A stretch of 64,000 bases of DNA, taken from positions 208,501 through 272,500 of the forward strand of contig NW_009799101.1 in the NCBI RefSeq assembly GCF_000213175.1. The letters are read 5' to 3'. Shown here one piece after another: positions 33,385 to 45,304 of this stretch. The number at the start of each line of letters is the position of its first letter. Positions within the stretch are counted from its first letter, which is position 1. A program made the translations under genes and the position numbers. A model generated the notes under the pieces. That model saw only the letters and a list, made by a program, of their open reading frames with translations. It had not been told where the DNA came from and ran no database searches. Origin of the DNA: Neurospora tetrasperma FGSC 2508. Its lineage: Eukaryota; Ascomycota; Sordariomycetes; Sordariales; Sordariaceae.

Positions 33385-33749
33385 ATTAGAGTGCAGGGAG
33401 GGAAAGCACGATGGGATAGCGGATGACAACCGAATGATGCATGGATCGAGGTGGATGTTTGTAATTCTTTGGCGCTTCGGATCCGGAATAAAGGCAAGAA
33501 TAAAGGAGTTGGGATGCTGGAACCAAAACATGTGGAAGACGATGAGACGGGAGATAGCTCCACCAAAATCAAGAAATGCCAAGACACGGTAATAGCTTCA
33601 AGTTCCGCAAAGCTACCTAGTCAACCTGCTATGCACCAAGAACTTAGGTAATGCTTCGTCAGGGTCCGGTAGCCAGTGTTGCTGTACGAGATTGTCAACG
33701 GTTGCTCTTAAGAGCCAGTCCAACAGTCATCATCAACAACCACATAATC
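33385..33749. other. 3' flank of IDO
   Basis: 365 bp downstream of the IDO stop up to tRNA-Pro; nothing recognisable. Confidence 0.4.
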
Positions 33750-33852
33750 GCCTCAATGGTCTAGTGGTATGATTCGCGCTTCGGGATATCCCTTGCTTGA
33801 TGACAAGCGACACCAATGTGCGAGGTCCTGGGTTCGAATCCCAGTTGAGGCC
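33750..33852 (+). tRNA. tRNA-Pro (anticodon CGG), with intron
   Basis: Acceptor arms GCCTCAA/TTGAGGC plus discriminator C. D arm GTCTAGTGGTATGATT, anticodon stem CGCGC/GTGCG, loop TTCGGG+T, T arm CTGGG-TTCGAAT-CCCAG. A 31-nt intron (33786..33816) lies one base 3' of the anticodon. A long T-tract follows immediately (Pol III terminator). Confidence 0.9.
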
Positions 33853-34537
33853 TTTTGTTTTTTGTTTTTTTTTTGGTCGGGCTTGGGCTCATTTGCTGGA
33901 GATAGGAATTGGCTGACTAGCTACATGGAAGCTGTACGCCAGATGAGTCAGGTGGGCTGATCTGCGTTGACTTCCGCGTCCGCACCGCAAGCAGCGGGGT
34001 TCGATGCTTCTTCTGTCTATTTCTTGGTGATCGGACTGCAGACTGCATCAGTTGTCGCTGCCTGCCAGGATTCTGGGGCAGTTGCCGCCCATCTGCGTTG
34101 CGTGGGGTATGTCTTCCGTTTCTGCGAGGCATTTTTCTTGTCTTCCTTTCCTCTGCTTTCCAACCCGTACTGACTGGTCTTCCCACTGACCGCTCTGTTA
34201 ACCTCTACTTTTGTTGCAAATGTTCGCCTGTACTTATCAGACTCGCCGACCTATCAACCCCTCAACGTTGGCTTACGACTGTCATCTTCCAATTTCCTCT
34301 TCGGCTTGTACGGCAATGCTTCCTCGAACGCCGGGATGAGGATTGCATAGGTATGAATCAATCGTGGATTCTGTTCCCTGGAGAGACGCCCACAATTTCT
34401 GTATTAACTCCGACAGTCCGATTTGATTGAAAATGAACATTGCTAACTTTACTCCAGTCGCCAAGGCCACTTCCGCCACCATAGAGTAGCCGTACCATCC
34501 ATTGGCACCAAGCCGCCTTTGTCCCCGCTCGCTCAAA
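33853..34537. other. intergenic region between tRNA-Pro and AAA ATPase gene
   Basis: Pol III terminator T-run at the left end, then the 3' flank of the minus-strand ATPase. No further gene seen. Confidence 0.4.
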
Positions 34538-37464
34538 TCAGAAAGGAATATCTAAAATAGTGTGCAGTTCACTCAACGAATCATGCACCCCGTCTTTCAG
34601 TTTGTTATCCTCGTCGTCGGAACCTTCATCCCCATTTCCCTGCAGTTCCGTCCGCAACATAGCTAGCACGTGTCGAGCTCCCAGGGGCTTCCCTTCGGAG
34701 TTTGCGTAGGCAACCGCAGTCCTCAGAATATTCTTGATCGTCCGACCCTGCGATATCAAGCCGTTAATGAATGTTCATTCACTGCTGGTCAAAGAAAAGA
34801 ATCAATTGCGGCCTTGTCGGACAAAGGGTGGACATAACACTCACATTCAGGTTCAATTTTCCAAGAGCAGTGTAAACAGCCTTGGTCCATGACGCGTCGG
34901 TCTCCACAGACTTATTTGTGCTGATCAGGCTCTCCCAAATTTGAGACTTTGCCTCGGAACTCAGCTTGGGATACGATATGGTGACGTGGATACGGGACTT
35001 GAAGGCATCGTCAAAGTCTTGCTTCCTGTTGGTTGTGAGGAATAGCACGCCTTGAAAGTACTCTAGCATTCTCAGGAAGACTTGTGAATGGAGAACCGAG
35101 TGTCGTTAGCATGGTTTTTGGTTTGATCAGTCCACAATTTGGAATATGTTGATTGGGGGTTACTTGACCTACCGGCAACAACAGCATTTCGTTGCATTTC
35201 AGCCGAGCTCCTCTTGCATAAGAGAACATCTGCCTCATCGAGCAGTGTTACAGCGCCCCATCTTTTTACTCTTTCGAAAATTTCCTGCAGTTTCTTTTCG
35301 ACTGCAGAGACTTCGGTCCCCAGTTCACCCCCTGAGATAGCGTAAAGAGGCCGCTCAAGGTAATCTGCCACGCTTTCTAGTGTATTGAGGTATTTTCTGT
35401 TAGTTTGGTACCGTCGATGCCTGGGACGTAGGGATCGATAAAGGAGAACGTACCCGCTGTCAATGTTTTGCCTAGTCCAGGTTTACTGCAGGTCAAGCAA
35501 GGCATGTGTAAGTTCATGAGAAGCTCTCAAGAGATCGGACTGGTGTACGTACCCATGAAGAAGGAAGATCAATCCTTGGCCTTTTCCCTCAATGATGTCG
35601 TCGAAGACAACTTTCTTGTCCTTGTGTCCTTTCACCAGACCTTGTATCAAGTTCTTCGTAAGCTGGTCGAGTTGGAGAGACCGGAAGGCTGTCATGTTCC
35701 ACTTCACGTCTTGCAATTTGTCAGCGAGAGCCCAGCGCCAGCTTTTGCTTTTAAGACCAAAAACTGGAACCAAGGCCGGGAAAAGCAGCTCAACATCAGA
35801 CTTTTCGACTTTGAACTTCTTTGCAGCGGCCTCGACCACGCCGTTGATTGTCCCAAAATTTGCCTTTTCACGCTTTGGTTGTTCGTCGCCCGCTGTCTCT
35901 ACCTCAAAACTTGACCTTGCTTGAGCTGGGAATGCCGCCAGATCCACCGCATGTTCCTGTTTTAGAGCAGTGTCAAGAAATTCCAAATCTGAGGAATCCA
36001 AGGAACTGTCCGAATCCGAAGAACTGTCATCATCCTTTCGGGAAGGTTTGATGTCTTTTGGTTCAATCCCCCAATCTCGCGCAAAGCCCCTTGGCATTGG
36101 GTTCGAAATTTGCTTCTTGAACCTCGAGCTTTCGGTAGAGATAGAGGTGCTTTTAAGGTCCTCCAAGGTAATATTTCGGTACGAGGAAATTGCCTTAAAG
36201 TCCATTATAAAGCGTTCATCGACTTGCGTAGCGCTCAACATAAGATTCTCTTGATCATGATGTTTCCCAGAAGGATGTGCAGACTTTCGATCCCAGGAAG
36301 GGCCACTGTAACTCTGACACCTGAAAGATGAAAAGTCAACGCCCAGTGCCTCCGTAAGCTGCTTTGATCTTGTCAGCAAGGTGCCTCGCAGCTTTTGCCA
36401 GTCGGCGTAATTCTGAATGGGGATGAGAGATAGGTTCGAGATCTTCTGCGGCCGAATCCCGATTACTGGAGTGCGAAAAGACTGGCGTGCAAGGCCTGGG
36501 GAACTGCCGTCATAATCGAGCCTCAAACCAACTACCACCCAGAAGGTCATTCCCATTTCATTCGTTTCGGTGACGACGTCGCGAATAAGCCAACACTCCT
36601 TGAATACACCGTTGTCAAGGACAGCCAAGCTGTTTGGTGGATAGATTGTCCATAGTATGTCGTTGAGAACATGGCCTTCCTTTGAGTACCTCTCATGATC
36701 TTGGATGATACTTTCCACGACCCCATCAGGCCGATGCACGAACTCGTCCAGTGCTCTGGCAGCCCGTCGAAGATCTGGGTCGCTTGTGGTCTCGGCAAGT
36801 GCCCGTATTTCGGTACGGTAGAAGAAAAGCTCTATAAAAGGACCTGGCAGCTTGATGGGATGTGACGTGAGATCCGTACTCGCATAGCGCCTAGCAGCAA
36901 TCCGTCGAAATGCGGAACAGAGAGGCTTTGAGTGAATCTCGAGCTCAATGCGGACCAGAAGTGACACCCCATGGTGTTCCATCCACGTACGACGCAGGAC
37001 AACGGCGTGGTCTTCGTACTTGTAGTCCCTCTTCTTTCTCTTTGACAGGCTGTTTTGAGGTATGAACCGTGATGTTGGGTGAATGGTGACCTCTCTGCCC
37101 CCAAGGCCCGGCTTATGGTATTCCACAATGTCCACAAACCCTTTCGTTGGGTGTTGCCTTTTCTCCTGCTGTTGCTTCATCTCCTGCTTCTTGTTCCGAG
37201 GTGTTAGCAATTCTTTCCACTAAAAGCAGTTACACCAGATTCTTGCTTAGGTAGAGATAAGGTAACTGTTAACCATACCGTTGTGTCCGTAGAGGGTGGC
37301 CCATGGTCAGTTCCAGTGCCTGTTTCAGTGCTTGTTCCTGTACCTAGAGGCACACCACTCCCTTGGCCATTGCCATTGGGACCTTGACTTGCAGCCATGT
37401 CAGTGCTTGGCGAAGGGAGTGAATAGAGCTCTGGAAGCTTGGATCTATATTCGCTCAGTGCCAT
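34538..37464 (-). CDS. AAA+ ATPase with fungal DUF7025-type N-terminal region
   Basis: Six exons, complement(34538..34747, 34845..35080, 35173..35376, 35456..35487, 35553..37219, 37279..37464), 844 residues; introns of 59-97 nt. A tiny 32-nt exon carries the core of Walker A, and splicing gives HGKPGLGKTLTAE (lysine about 624). Walker B is VTLLDEADV (Asp675/Glu676), followed by VLFLTTNRKQDFDDAFKSRIH (sensor-1 Asn and arginine-finger region) and a C-terminal helical lid. The first 600 residues are the large N-terminal region of a common fungal AAA family, with an acidic SSSDSDSSLDSSD stretch around 480. The substrate is unknown; relatives resemble Bcs1/NVL-like remodelling ATPases only in the ATPase core. 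The start at MALSEYRSKLPEL is chosen; an upstream in-frame Met exists. Confidence 0.82.
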
Positions 37465-39556
37465 GGCGGAGACGAGCCAATTGTAGGGCTGCGAACTCGG
37501 TAATGGTCCGGTCGAGTGAGAGAGGCCAAAGCCGAAGTGATTGATATTTTTAGGAGAGAAAATGGACAATTGAAAGATGTTGTGGTCAGGGCATATGAGG
37601 AAAGACAAGTATCAGTTTCACTCCAGTGAGTTTTGGTGATGTAGCCGGTTAAGGACGGGATACAATAAGGGACATACCTAGTCACCAGGCCGCAAGAAAC
37701 GATTCATTGGGGATTCCACTTCTTAAGAACGGTTCAACCGCTGTAATTTGAAAGTCTGAGAGAGCCGCATTGCATGCCCCACGAAGCAACTGCAGAGTGA
37801 GGTGTGGACAAGAAATCCCCACATGCCAGGGAATTTGGAGATGGGTACCTCTACTTGGGGAAAGCCACCAACATGCATGATGGGCTTGACAAGTCCGACC
37901 ATTGGCGAAATGGTACCTATACATAGAGGCATTTTACCATTACATCTACCCTATGTGTACCTCTTCTCTTTTCCTACTCTCTCCACATATAGCTAGAGGT
38001 ACGGGGTTGAGACTGCCCGGTCTCAATCTGCTGCTTCAGACTAGAACCCTTGTTGTGTCGACTGAACCGGGCACCGGTTATTCTCGTTACAAGTGCGAGG
38101 CAACCTTGTAGGTACAGGTAGGTAACATTGAGGACTAGAGGGAAGGATCATTACGAACGGCTATAACTGCTAGCCGAAAAACAAAACAGGACAGGGATTC
38201 TTGAGTCAGAGCCCTCAAGGCTCTGGAGCTTACAGGTACCTTACTATTACGTCGATATAAGACCATGAGCGTACCTCATGGGTCAGACATCTGGCAACAG
38301 AGCACAATGACCTACATGTCCAGAAATTAAGTGACCAAGAGGAATGTACTTGTATGTACCTCTATACAGGTAGGTTCCGCGGGGTTGACGGGACAAATCA
38401 TTCAGTCTGTGTGCATGCACGATTGTCGTGCTTACCTACCTCTTACGTACCTACAAACAGCCCCTTTACCCAACACTCCTGCACTTCAGCCCAAGTACTG
38501 AGCCATTCGGAGATTCACTCGACGATAGAGGTAAGGTAGGTATTAGTGGGGCGCTGCAATGCTGGTGCAGGCTATCAGGCACCAAGCTGAACAGAGCCTG
38601 CTTCAACCGGTTTCTATCTTCCAATCAACTCGTCGCCCGCTCGCTTAGGTGCACAGCCCACAAGCTCTCACTGGAACTTCCTGAACTTCATGATAGGGTA
38701 GAGTAGGTAGTTGACTGACAGTGCGCCACGATGCACTTGGCAAAGATAATGCAGCCATTCGAGCTGAACAGTGACAGCCTGGTGAAGACAATGCCCTCAT
38801 TGGAAGCGCGGCTTCCCCACTGCATTGTCGATCACACTACTGACGCCTTCTATGCGATAAACAAACGGAGCGATTCATGTGTTTCTATCACATCAGGCGG
38901 AAATTGTAAGGGCCCCGAATGGTCAGCAAGGATACCTCTACCTATCAAGTGTGCAAGTTTAGAGGTATCGTTGCCGTCGAAGGCACAACAGAACACGACG
39001 GCCATGTCTCGGTTCTAGATCATCAAAATCTCTGTCTTTGCATTGTGGCTACCACTCTTGTTTTGAGACAAGAAGGACTGCTGCTTTGTACCTATTTATC
39101 TCTGACTTCGAATTAGGTAGGTACAACCTACACCAGTCCTCGTTGATGACGGCAAGGACTCATAGTTGAATCTTTGAACGGTCCTCCTGTTTCGCTCTAC
39201 CCACCTGCAGGTCCGTATGACTGTATCCTCTTCGGTACGGCTGTGATCTCCCCAAATCCATTTAACCATGGCTGATTCCTTCCCATTTTACTCAGAATTC
39301 CCTCGCCAATCCTTATCGCGATTGAGCTTTGATAGGTGGTGCCTACCTCTAGCCAGTCTCAACCGACTCCCCCATATCATACCTAGTACCTACCTCTACC
39401 TACCTACTACACCTATCTTCGGTCAGAAATTGAAGACGCCGCGTAACGCCTGCCTTCACTTGGTTTTGACCACAACGGTCAAAACATCAGCGAAGCGTTA
39501 TATACCTCTACGCCCCTCAACGTGTGCATCCGGCCGACACCAACAAGCCATCAACA
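37465..39556. other. intergenic region rich in TACCTCTA motifs
   Basis: Two kb between diverging genes with no supportable coding region. It holds nine copies of TACCTCTA or TAGAGGTA (37846, 37994, 38357, 38526, 38933, 38960, 39344, 39391, 39503), together with ACCTACC/GGTAGGT tracts (for example 38430-38455 and 39380-39410). Confidence 0.5.
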
Positions 39557-42292
39557 ATGAGTGCCTCTACCAGCACGCTTCCACTTCATGCCGTCAGTTC
39601 ACAGCCTGGCAAAACGCATGGGGGACGGTGGCTAAGGTCTATGAAGCATTTTCGGGGTAATGGCGCCAAACCCCCGTCGTCTGTGTCTTCTGCACCCACT
39701 GCCCAGTCTGGCGTACAACAACAAAAGACAAAGACCTCTGAACCGACGAGGCAGCCACCAACAAGCATTGCTGTGACCGAAGCTGAAGTCAAAGAGGAAC
39801 TGAGAATCCACAAACGTTTTCAACTGCCGTCAATCGCGCCGGGAATTGAGGTTACGGACTTGCCCAACTTCGACGATGTCACTCCGTATGACGTGACAGA
39901 GGACACTCAAGAGCAGCTCTGGGATTTGGAGGCCAAGAGACTCGTCGAAGCTATCACCCAAGACAGTCCACCCCGCTTTGAAGGGTCTCATGACTTGAGC
40001 ATCGATTCTAAAAAAGCACACGCGCTCCTCGCTGTTCTGGCTGATCGGGTCATGCAATGCCTGATCATTTGCTCTTATGATGGCGAAAATTTGCTAGCTC
40101 AACACCACGAAGCACGCTGCAGTAGATCGGAGCTCAGGAGTTGCAAGATATCCCTGGGCTATTTGATCGGGGAGGACAAGGAGGATGACTTGTCAAGCAC
40201 AACAGATGACACAAGCAAAGTGGACACGGTAGAGGACATCAAGGCCAGTGACGAAGACTTCTTCGCATTTGTGGATTATTGCAGCAATATTCTAGCTCGC
40301 ATCCTCTGCTCCGCTTTTGATGGCAGATATGTGCACGTCAACATTCTCGCACATCTGGCGAGGATCTGTACCAAGGTCAAGATCCTCTCGGCTGATCTCA
40401 AGAAGTTTGCCGAGATCTCCCTGGACAGAGCTGCACCGGAGATGGATATTCCGATTCCTAGCCAGCATGGCCTGCGTAGACCTCATGATGGTCAAATTGA
40501 AGATGGAGGTCCCAGCGTTGTCAAGAAGGTTGTGGTGAACGGAGGTGGCGCATCCGGAGGTGTTAGCCGTCTCCTGCAGAGCCTTGAATCCCTGAGTCAT
40601 GATCAGATGGCGCCGCTAGAGACCGAAAGCAAAAAGAAAGCACTTCGGATCAAGTACTGTGAGAAGCATGACATATATCGAACCTGTCTGACCAAAATGC
40701 TTCAAAAGGTTGTCGTTCATTTGAGAGGGACGAACCGGCTCACACAAAGCTTCCCGACATTCTACGAGATCTGTGCAATGGTGTATGAAACCGGATTCGA
40801 GCGCTTCAGGACACTGGTCTTCCAGGATGAAGCAAACGTTTTTTATGGGACATCAGACGCGGTGATCGTCAACTATTGTCGAAGTGGCTACCACCTTCTC
40901 AATCGCACTCTAGCTCAAATGTCTGAGGATGGGAGCATTTCTGAAAGCCAGATCACTCCTCCTCCTGCTTCTGGCCCAACAGCGTCGGATGGCACCACAT
41001 CCATTGGCACGACAGTATCCTGGGACTATACGCCCGATGCCGAAGATGGTGCACACACATATGCATCCAATCCTCCAGATACCATTCACAAATTCTTCCA
41101 AATCGGGTCCATGTCAAATATCATTACCATCGTTGTGCCATTGCTGCTGGCAAACCCAAATCATGCGGCCCTCGCAAGCGATTTTTTCAATACGATTTCC
41201 TTCAACAACTTTCTTAGCGGACGTCCCGAAACAACAACTGAGCAGAACCTGCAACAGCAGAGTACGTTCCAGCAATCTGTTTACGGCAAGTATACCGCTT
41301 GCTTCTCCTTAACCACCAAGGAATATCGTGACGAGCAAAGCAAGCGTTCTCCAGATGGACCCAGGTCCTTATCGAACGCCCTGATGCGCCGCAAAAATCT
41401 CCACAGAGGCGACGAGCTCGGAGAATTTTCCAGGGTGGACAGCCTTGCTTTCAACAGGGGGAAACCTGGCAAGGGGCCATCGTCTGCCGTTCATACCTCA
41501 AATGAAGACACCTTCCAGCGCCAAATCGAGGACCATCAGAAAGAGCTGGATCGCTACGGCACCAGTATGAAATCTTGGGTCTTTGAAGAAAAGGGCATCA
41601 TGGTCAAGTGCAAGACATATGTCGCCCTGACAATGGTATTATGCACCGTCCTTGTGGGAGGTGGGATAGCCGTTGGCGTCACGGTTGGCTCGAGCATCAC
41701 GGCCGTAGATCCATTCAACATCACAACGTACTGCTGGGTACTGGCAGCGTTTGTTCTTCTGATTGCAAAAAGCATTCGGGTTCACGAGTGGCCATGGAAC
41801 GACTTTCTTCACGGACGTGTCCTCTGCAAGAGCGTCTCCGAACTCTCCTCGGTTACCGGGATCCCGGATCGTCTCATTTTGGCGAAGCTGTTGCAGGACG
41901 AATCACTTTCTCGTCTGATAACAAGGGGACCGTTTAATGCAGTGTTTCGCAGGCGAGAGAACGAAGGCTTCTCGATTGACCGGCCGATAAGCATGTGGAC
42001 AATGCTTTTGAGTGGGTTGATCATGATAGAGGTTGAGTCTGTTGGTGGCAAAGGGCTGGTCTGTCTGGACCTCCGCAGGGGAACAACAATTGAAGCAATA
42101 AGCCACACGGCGGACTTTCAGGATTGCTCGGATGAGAAGAAATTGTACATCCATTGCAGGAGTATACCAGGCAGGAAAGAGTTGACGAATGAGGGGCACA
42201 TACATCCCAACAAAGTGGCTCTAAACTCAGGGCCATTTCAGTGGATGCGATCATTGGGTTTCTATTCAAACAAGGATGCCATGTTCGTTTAG
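39557..42292 (+). CDS. hypothetical two-TM membrane protein
   Basis: One uninterrupted frame of 911 residues, unusual here because most neighbours have introns. I do not recognise a named domain. The first 80 residues are basic and disordered. Residues about 80-470 look helical and globular (AHALLAVLADRVMQCLIICSYD; EKHDIYRTCLTKMLQKVVVH). Two hydrophobic segments lie at about 688-712 (TMVLCTVLVGGGIAVGVTVG) and 724-742. The C-terminal region (VRVHEWPWNDFLHGRVLCKS..., FRRRENEGFSIDRP) is after the membrane and looks conserved-type; similar ends occur in unnamed Sordariomycete proteins as I remember them. The ATG at 39557 is the first Met in frame. Confidence 0.7.
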   Translation: MSASTSTLPLHAVSSQPGKTHGGRWLRSMKHFRGNGAKPPSSVSSAPTAQSGVQQQKTKTSEPTRQPPTSIAVTEAEVKEELRIHKRFQLPSIAPGIEVTDLPNFDDVTPYDVTEDTQEQLWDLEAKRLVEAITQDSPPRFEGSHDLSIDSKKAHALLAVLADRVMQCLIICSYDGENLLAQHHEARCSRSELRSCKISLGYLIGEDKEDDLSSTTDDTSKVDTVEDIKASDEDFFAFVDYCSNILARILCSAFDGRYVHVNILAHLARICTKVKILSADLKKFAEISLDRAAPEMDIPIPSQHGLRRPHDGQIEDGGPSVVKKVVVNGGGASGGVSRLLQSLESLSHDQMAPLETESKKKALRIKYCEKHDIYRTCLTKMLQKVVVHLRGTNRLTQSFPTFYEICAMVYETGFERFRTLVFQDEANVFYGTSDAVIVNYCRSGYHLLNRTLAQMSEDGSISESQITPPPASGPTASDGTTSIGTTVSWDYTPDAEDGAHTYASNPPDTIHKFFQIGSMSNIITIVVPLLLANPNHAALASDFFNTISFNNFLSGRPETTTEQNLQQQSTFQQSVYGKYTACFSLTTKEYRDEQSKRSPDGPRSLSNALMRRKNLHRGDELGEFSRVDSLAFNRGKPGKGPSSAVHTSNEDTFQRQIEDHQKELDRYGTSMKSWVFEEKGIMVKCKTYVALTMVLCTVLVGGGIAVGVTVGSSITAVDPFNITTYCWVLAAFVLLIAKSIRVHEWPWNDFLHGRVLCKSVSELSSVTGIPDRLILAKLLQDESLSRLITRGPFNAVFRRRENEGFSIDRPISMWTMLLSGLIMIEVESVGGKGLVCLDLRRGTTIEAISHTADFQDCSDEKKLYIHCRSIPGRKELTNEGHIHPNKVALNSGPFQWMRSLGFYSNKDAMFV

Positions 42293-42615
42293 TTCCACGT
42301 GCTGGGGGCATCTTGGTCGTTTTGAGGACTGGATGTAGGTTCACTGCTGCGCCGAAAGATTTGGCCTTTATGTATGCTTGAAAGTGGCACATGTAACTCG
42401 GAATGATTCTTCCACGAAAAACACAGCCGATCGTTGAAATGTTGATGACATGGACTGTGCCCAAGAAAACCGTAGCGGAAGGTACGGACCAGGACCCGTG
42501 GAAATTGACAGTACCTACATGAGAGAGATAAGAAGGATGACTTCCTGACTCCCTCATCTAATTCCACCGACCCCTTTCCCCGTAGGTAGAGGTACCTATC
42601 CAGCTTCACGTCGAA
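42293..42615. other. intergenic region, convergent gene ends
   Basis: 323 bp between two converging stop codons; one TAGAGGTA copy at 42587. Nothing else seen. Confidence 0.4.
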
Positions 42616-44307
42616 TCAGGATCCACCAACCCCAGTGCCTCCCTCCACCCAACCACCAACCACCCTTTCCACCTCCCACAAAAACTCATCCACTCCCTTT
42701 CTATCATGCCACGCCTCATTAAACGCACAACTCAAACACAACTCCCCATCAAACGTGCCCAAAAACACCCCCAACCCATTCGTCAGTTCCTCCCCCGTCA
42801 CCCACGGCCTATGCACCTCCAACTTCATTCCTCTTTCCTCTCCGAGATCATGTACCCTCTTCAAAATCCTATCAACAACCCCCATGCTCGAAACACTAAC
42901 ACTCGGCACCTCCTTTGGCTTGGGCACTTCTATCTTTTCTTCTCCCTTCAACACCGCTTCAGGAAGGACAGGTGTCCAGTTTGCCCAGATCGCTGGGGCT
43001 AGAGCGGAATGCATGGGATCGTCCCTCACATTTGTGTAATAATCCTTGATGTGGTTCAAGACTGTTTCAAATTCCGCTCTTTTTTCTTGGGAAGTGGTAG
43101 AGGGTGTAGATGACATATCTACCTGTAACTTGGTTGAGGGTAGGGAGTGATATACTGAGACGCAGTGTAAGGGTGTGTTGTAGGGGGGCTGGCAGGCTGC
43201 GCGTTCGTTGCGGAGGAGGTAGTTGGTGTATCTCATGACTTGTTGTTCTTGTTCGGGAACGGATGTGGATGTGGACATGGAGGAAGAGGTCTTGACGCTG
43301 GAGCTGGAGGTGGAGCTGGAGGAGGGAAGTTTAAGATGGGCATTGCGCAGTGTGAGAGCGATAGCGGCGTGGAAAGCGTGCGTCACCGTTATACCCGGGT
43401 GGTAGTTCTTGAGGAAGGTGATGAGCGCCGAGGTGCGTTCGCGGGAGAGGTAGTGCGCTATGCGTTGATGTTTCCCAGGCAAGAGAGAGCCTTTGGTGTA
43501 GGGGATGCCGATTTCTTCAAAAAAGGGTATATCGGGATTTAAAGGTTGCGAGGCTGGGGCTTTGGTGGTGGATAATCGGGTTTGGTGCTCGGGAGTGGGA
43601 GTCGAGGGAATGTTGGCGGCTACTCGGTAGGGCGGACTGAGGTTGGATGCTTCGGAGCCGTCAAAGACGGGGAGCTCGCGGAAGAATTCGCCTTCGGTGA
43701 AGGCTTGGGTGGTTTTAGTGACGAGACTGTTGAGGAAGTGGAGCGTGCCGATGCCGTCGATGATGTCGTGGGGAGAGCGCAGGACGAGGTCGCGGCGGAT
43801 GCAGATGGTGGAAGGATCCTGGGATGTAATTACAGCGCAAGGACAGATGACGAACAGAGTGGGTGTGGTTGGAGCGGGTGGATCGGAGTTGGCCCAGTCT
43901 TCGCCTGTTTGGCCGGTTGATACCACTTGGAATGTCCTTTCGAGCCATGCTTTTGTCGATGCGTCGTCGGGAATGGTTCGGTAGGACTTTTTCCACTTTC
44001 CGTCGAGAGCGTCGTAATGCACAGATGAGGCGATGGTTGGAGTTTCGTAGCGTTGTCTGAGCCAGGCAATCCGGAGGGACTCGTCAAGCCGTCTGGAGAC
44101 GACTTCCGGGTCCTCATCTTCAGGGACACTGATGGTCAGGGCGATGTGGCCCGTGATGGCGAAGTGCATCCGTCCGGATCCTGCGTAGAGCTTGGCCAGG
44201 GTTGAGTAGAACACTTCGGCTTCGTCGGCATCGCGCTGCCATAGTCCGGGACGGATCTGACGCCAGTTGTAGTCATCGCGCTTGACACCGGCCTTCAACA
44301 CCCTCAT
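42616..44307 (-). CDS. condensation/CAT-superfamily acyltransferase
   Basis: Intronless, 563 residues. The key motif HxxxDG is seen as HDIIDGIG (His180, Asp184), the active site of the CoA-dependent acyltransferase and NRPS-condensation superfamily. The second half has the expected channel-side region, HAFHAAIALTLRN (around 330), and GVFLGTFDGELCLSCAFNEAWHD near the end, the DFGWG-side equivalent. Overall arrangement (the ATIRPGLW-like start, 'YSTLAKLYAGSGRMHFAITG') resembles fungal acetyltransferases of the trichothecene 15-O-acetyltransferase (Tri3) kind. It likely acylates an alcohol or amine of a small metabolite in the cytosol. A Ser/Thr-rich insert lies at about 340-360. It diverges from a cytochrome P450 across 1 kb, a typical secondary-metabolism pairing. 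Confidence 0.75.
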   Translation of the reverse strand: MRVLKAGVKRDDYNWRQIRPGLWQRDADEAEVFYSTLAKLYAGSGRMHFAITGHIALTISVPEDEDPEVVSRRLDESLRIAWLRQRYETPTIASSVHYDALDGKWKKSYRTIPDDASTKAWLERTFQVVSTGQTGEDWANSDPPAPTTPTLFVICPCAVITSQDPSTICIRRDLVLRSPHDIIDGIGTLHFLNSLVTKTTQAFTEGEFFRELPVFDGSEASNLSPPYRVAANIPSTPTPEHQTRLSTTKAPASQPLNPDIPFFEEIGIPYTKGSLLPGKHQRIAHYLSRERTSALITFLKNYHPGITVTHAFHAAIALTLRNAHLKLPSSSSTSSSSVKTSSSMSTSTSVPEQEQQVMRYTNYLLRNERAACQPPYNTPLHCVSVYHSLPSTKLQVDMSSTPSTTSQEKRAEFETVLNHIKDYYTNVRDDPMHSALAPAIWANWTPVLPEAVLKGEEKIEVPKPKEVPSVSVSSMGVVDRILKRVHDLGEERGMKLEVHRPWVTGEELTNGLGVFLGTFDGELCLSCAFNEAWHDRKGVDEFLWEVERVVGGWVEGGTGVGGS

Positions 44308-45304
44308 CTTGAAAGTTTGGGTGTGGAAGTGGAGTCGTGATGTTTCGGTGTTAAAAAGGGGGAAGTAAACAAACAGGTGGGTCCGGCTGCTTGGCGTCCA
44401 AGCGGGCAGTAAGGTACCTAGGTACTTGGCAGGATTGTCGCTTTTGGTTGTCGATTTATTGACGCAAGTGTGAACGTGTTGTGGGAAGACTATTGTGTAT
44501 ATGAGGGCCTGGGATGGTCACTGACACTTTTGCTCATCGTTTGTGGTGTAGGTAGAGTCCTGTCGGTGCCTAGAGTGAACCCCAAGTCAGCGCTGCCCGA
44601 CGGGCATGAAACCTGAATCACGTGTGCCATTGCGACGTGCCAAATCCAGCGTTCAGCCAACGGCGTGGTCATCTCACCCAGCAAGAGCATAGAGACAGAG
44701 GAGGAGATTCCGGGCAAATCAATTGGTCGCTGTCAAAACATATGCCACGGCATGTTTAGCCGTTCCGATCTGCGAATCCGATCATCAGCGGCCGATATTC
44801 GAATAGCGGGGTTTGCAGCAGCAACATATGACTGTAACGCAGTTATGTAGTCTAATGCGTGTTTACGTAAGCCACACAACTCCTCACAGAAATATCATGT
44901 GGGGGAAACCAACCAACACATTCCTTTCCACTTCTCAAGATAACAACGTCCTTGCACTATGGAGTCGGACGCATTACGGTTACACGTTAGCACTTTCTCA
45001 TCACTGCTGACACTCTGTACTACACTACACTACAGTAGGACATCGCCGAGGTTCGTAACCTTTTCAAGTAAAGTTGGGTGGTACCGCGGTGGGGTTTTCC
45101 GGTAGTCAAGCCAATCGCATTTTGTACTCCGCTGCTGATCGTCCCAAAATTCGCTACACTACCTCTACAGAATGGAGTAAGCAGAGAGAGGTACGGGCCC
45201 CCTAAGCTCGAAGATCATGTCTATATCAGCGGCTTCCCCTTGACGGATGGAGACATCTGGTCCTCTCCTCAACGTCGACCTGTGCAACGACAACCTTCAG
45301 AAAC
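44308..45304. other. shared upstream region of acyltransferase and P450
   Basis: About 1 kb between diverging genes, with one TACCTCTA copy (45160). No gene seen; may serve both promoters. Confidence 0.4.
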
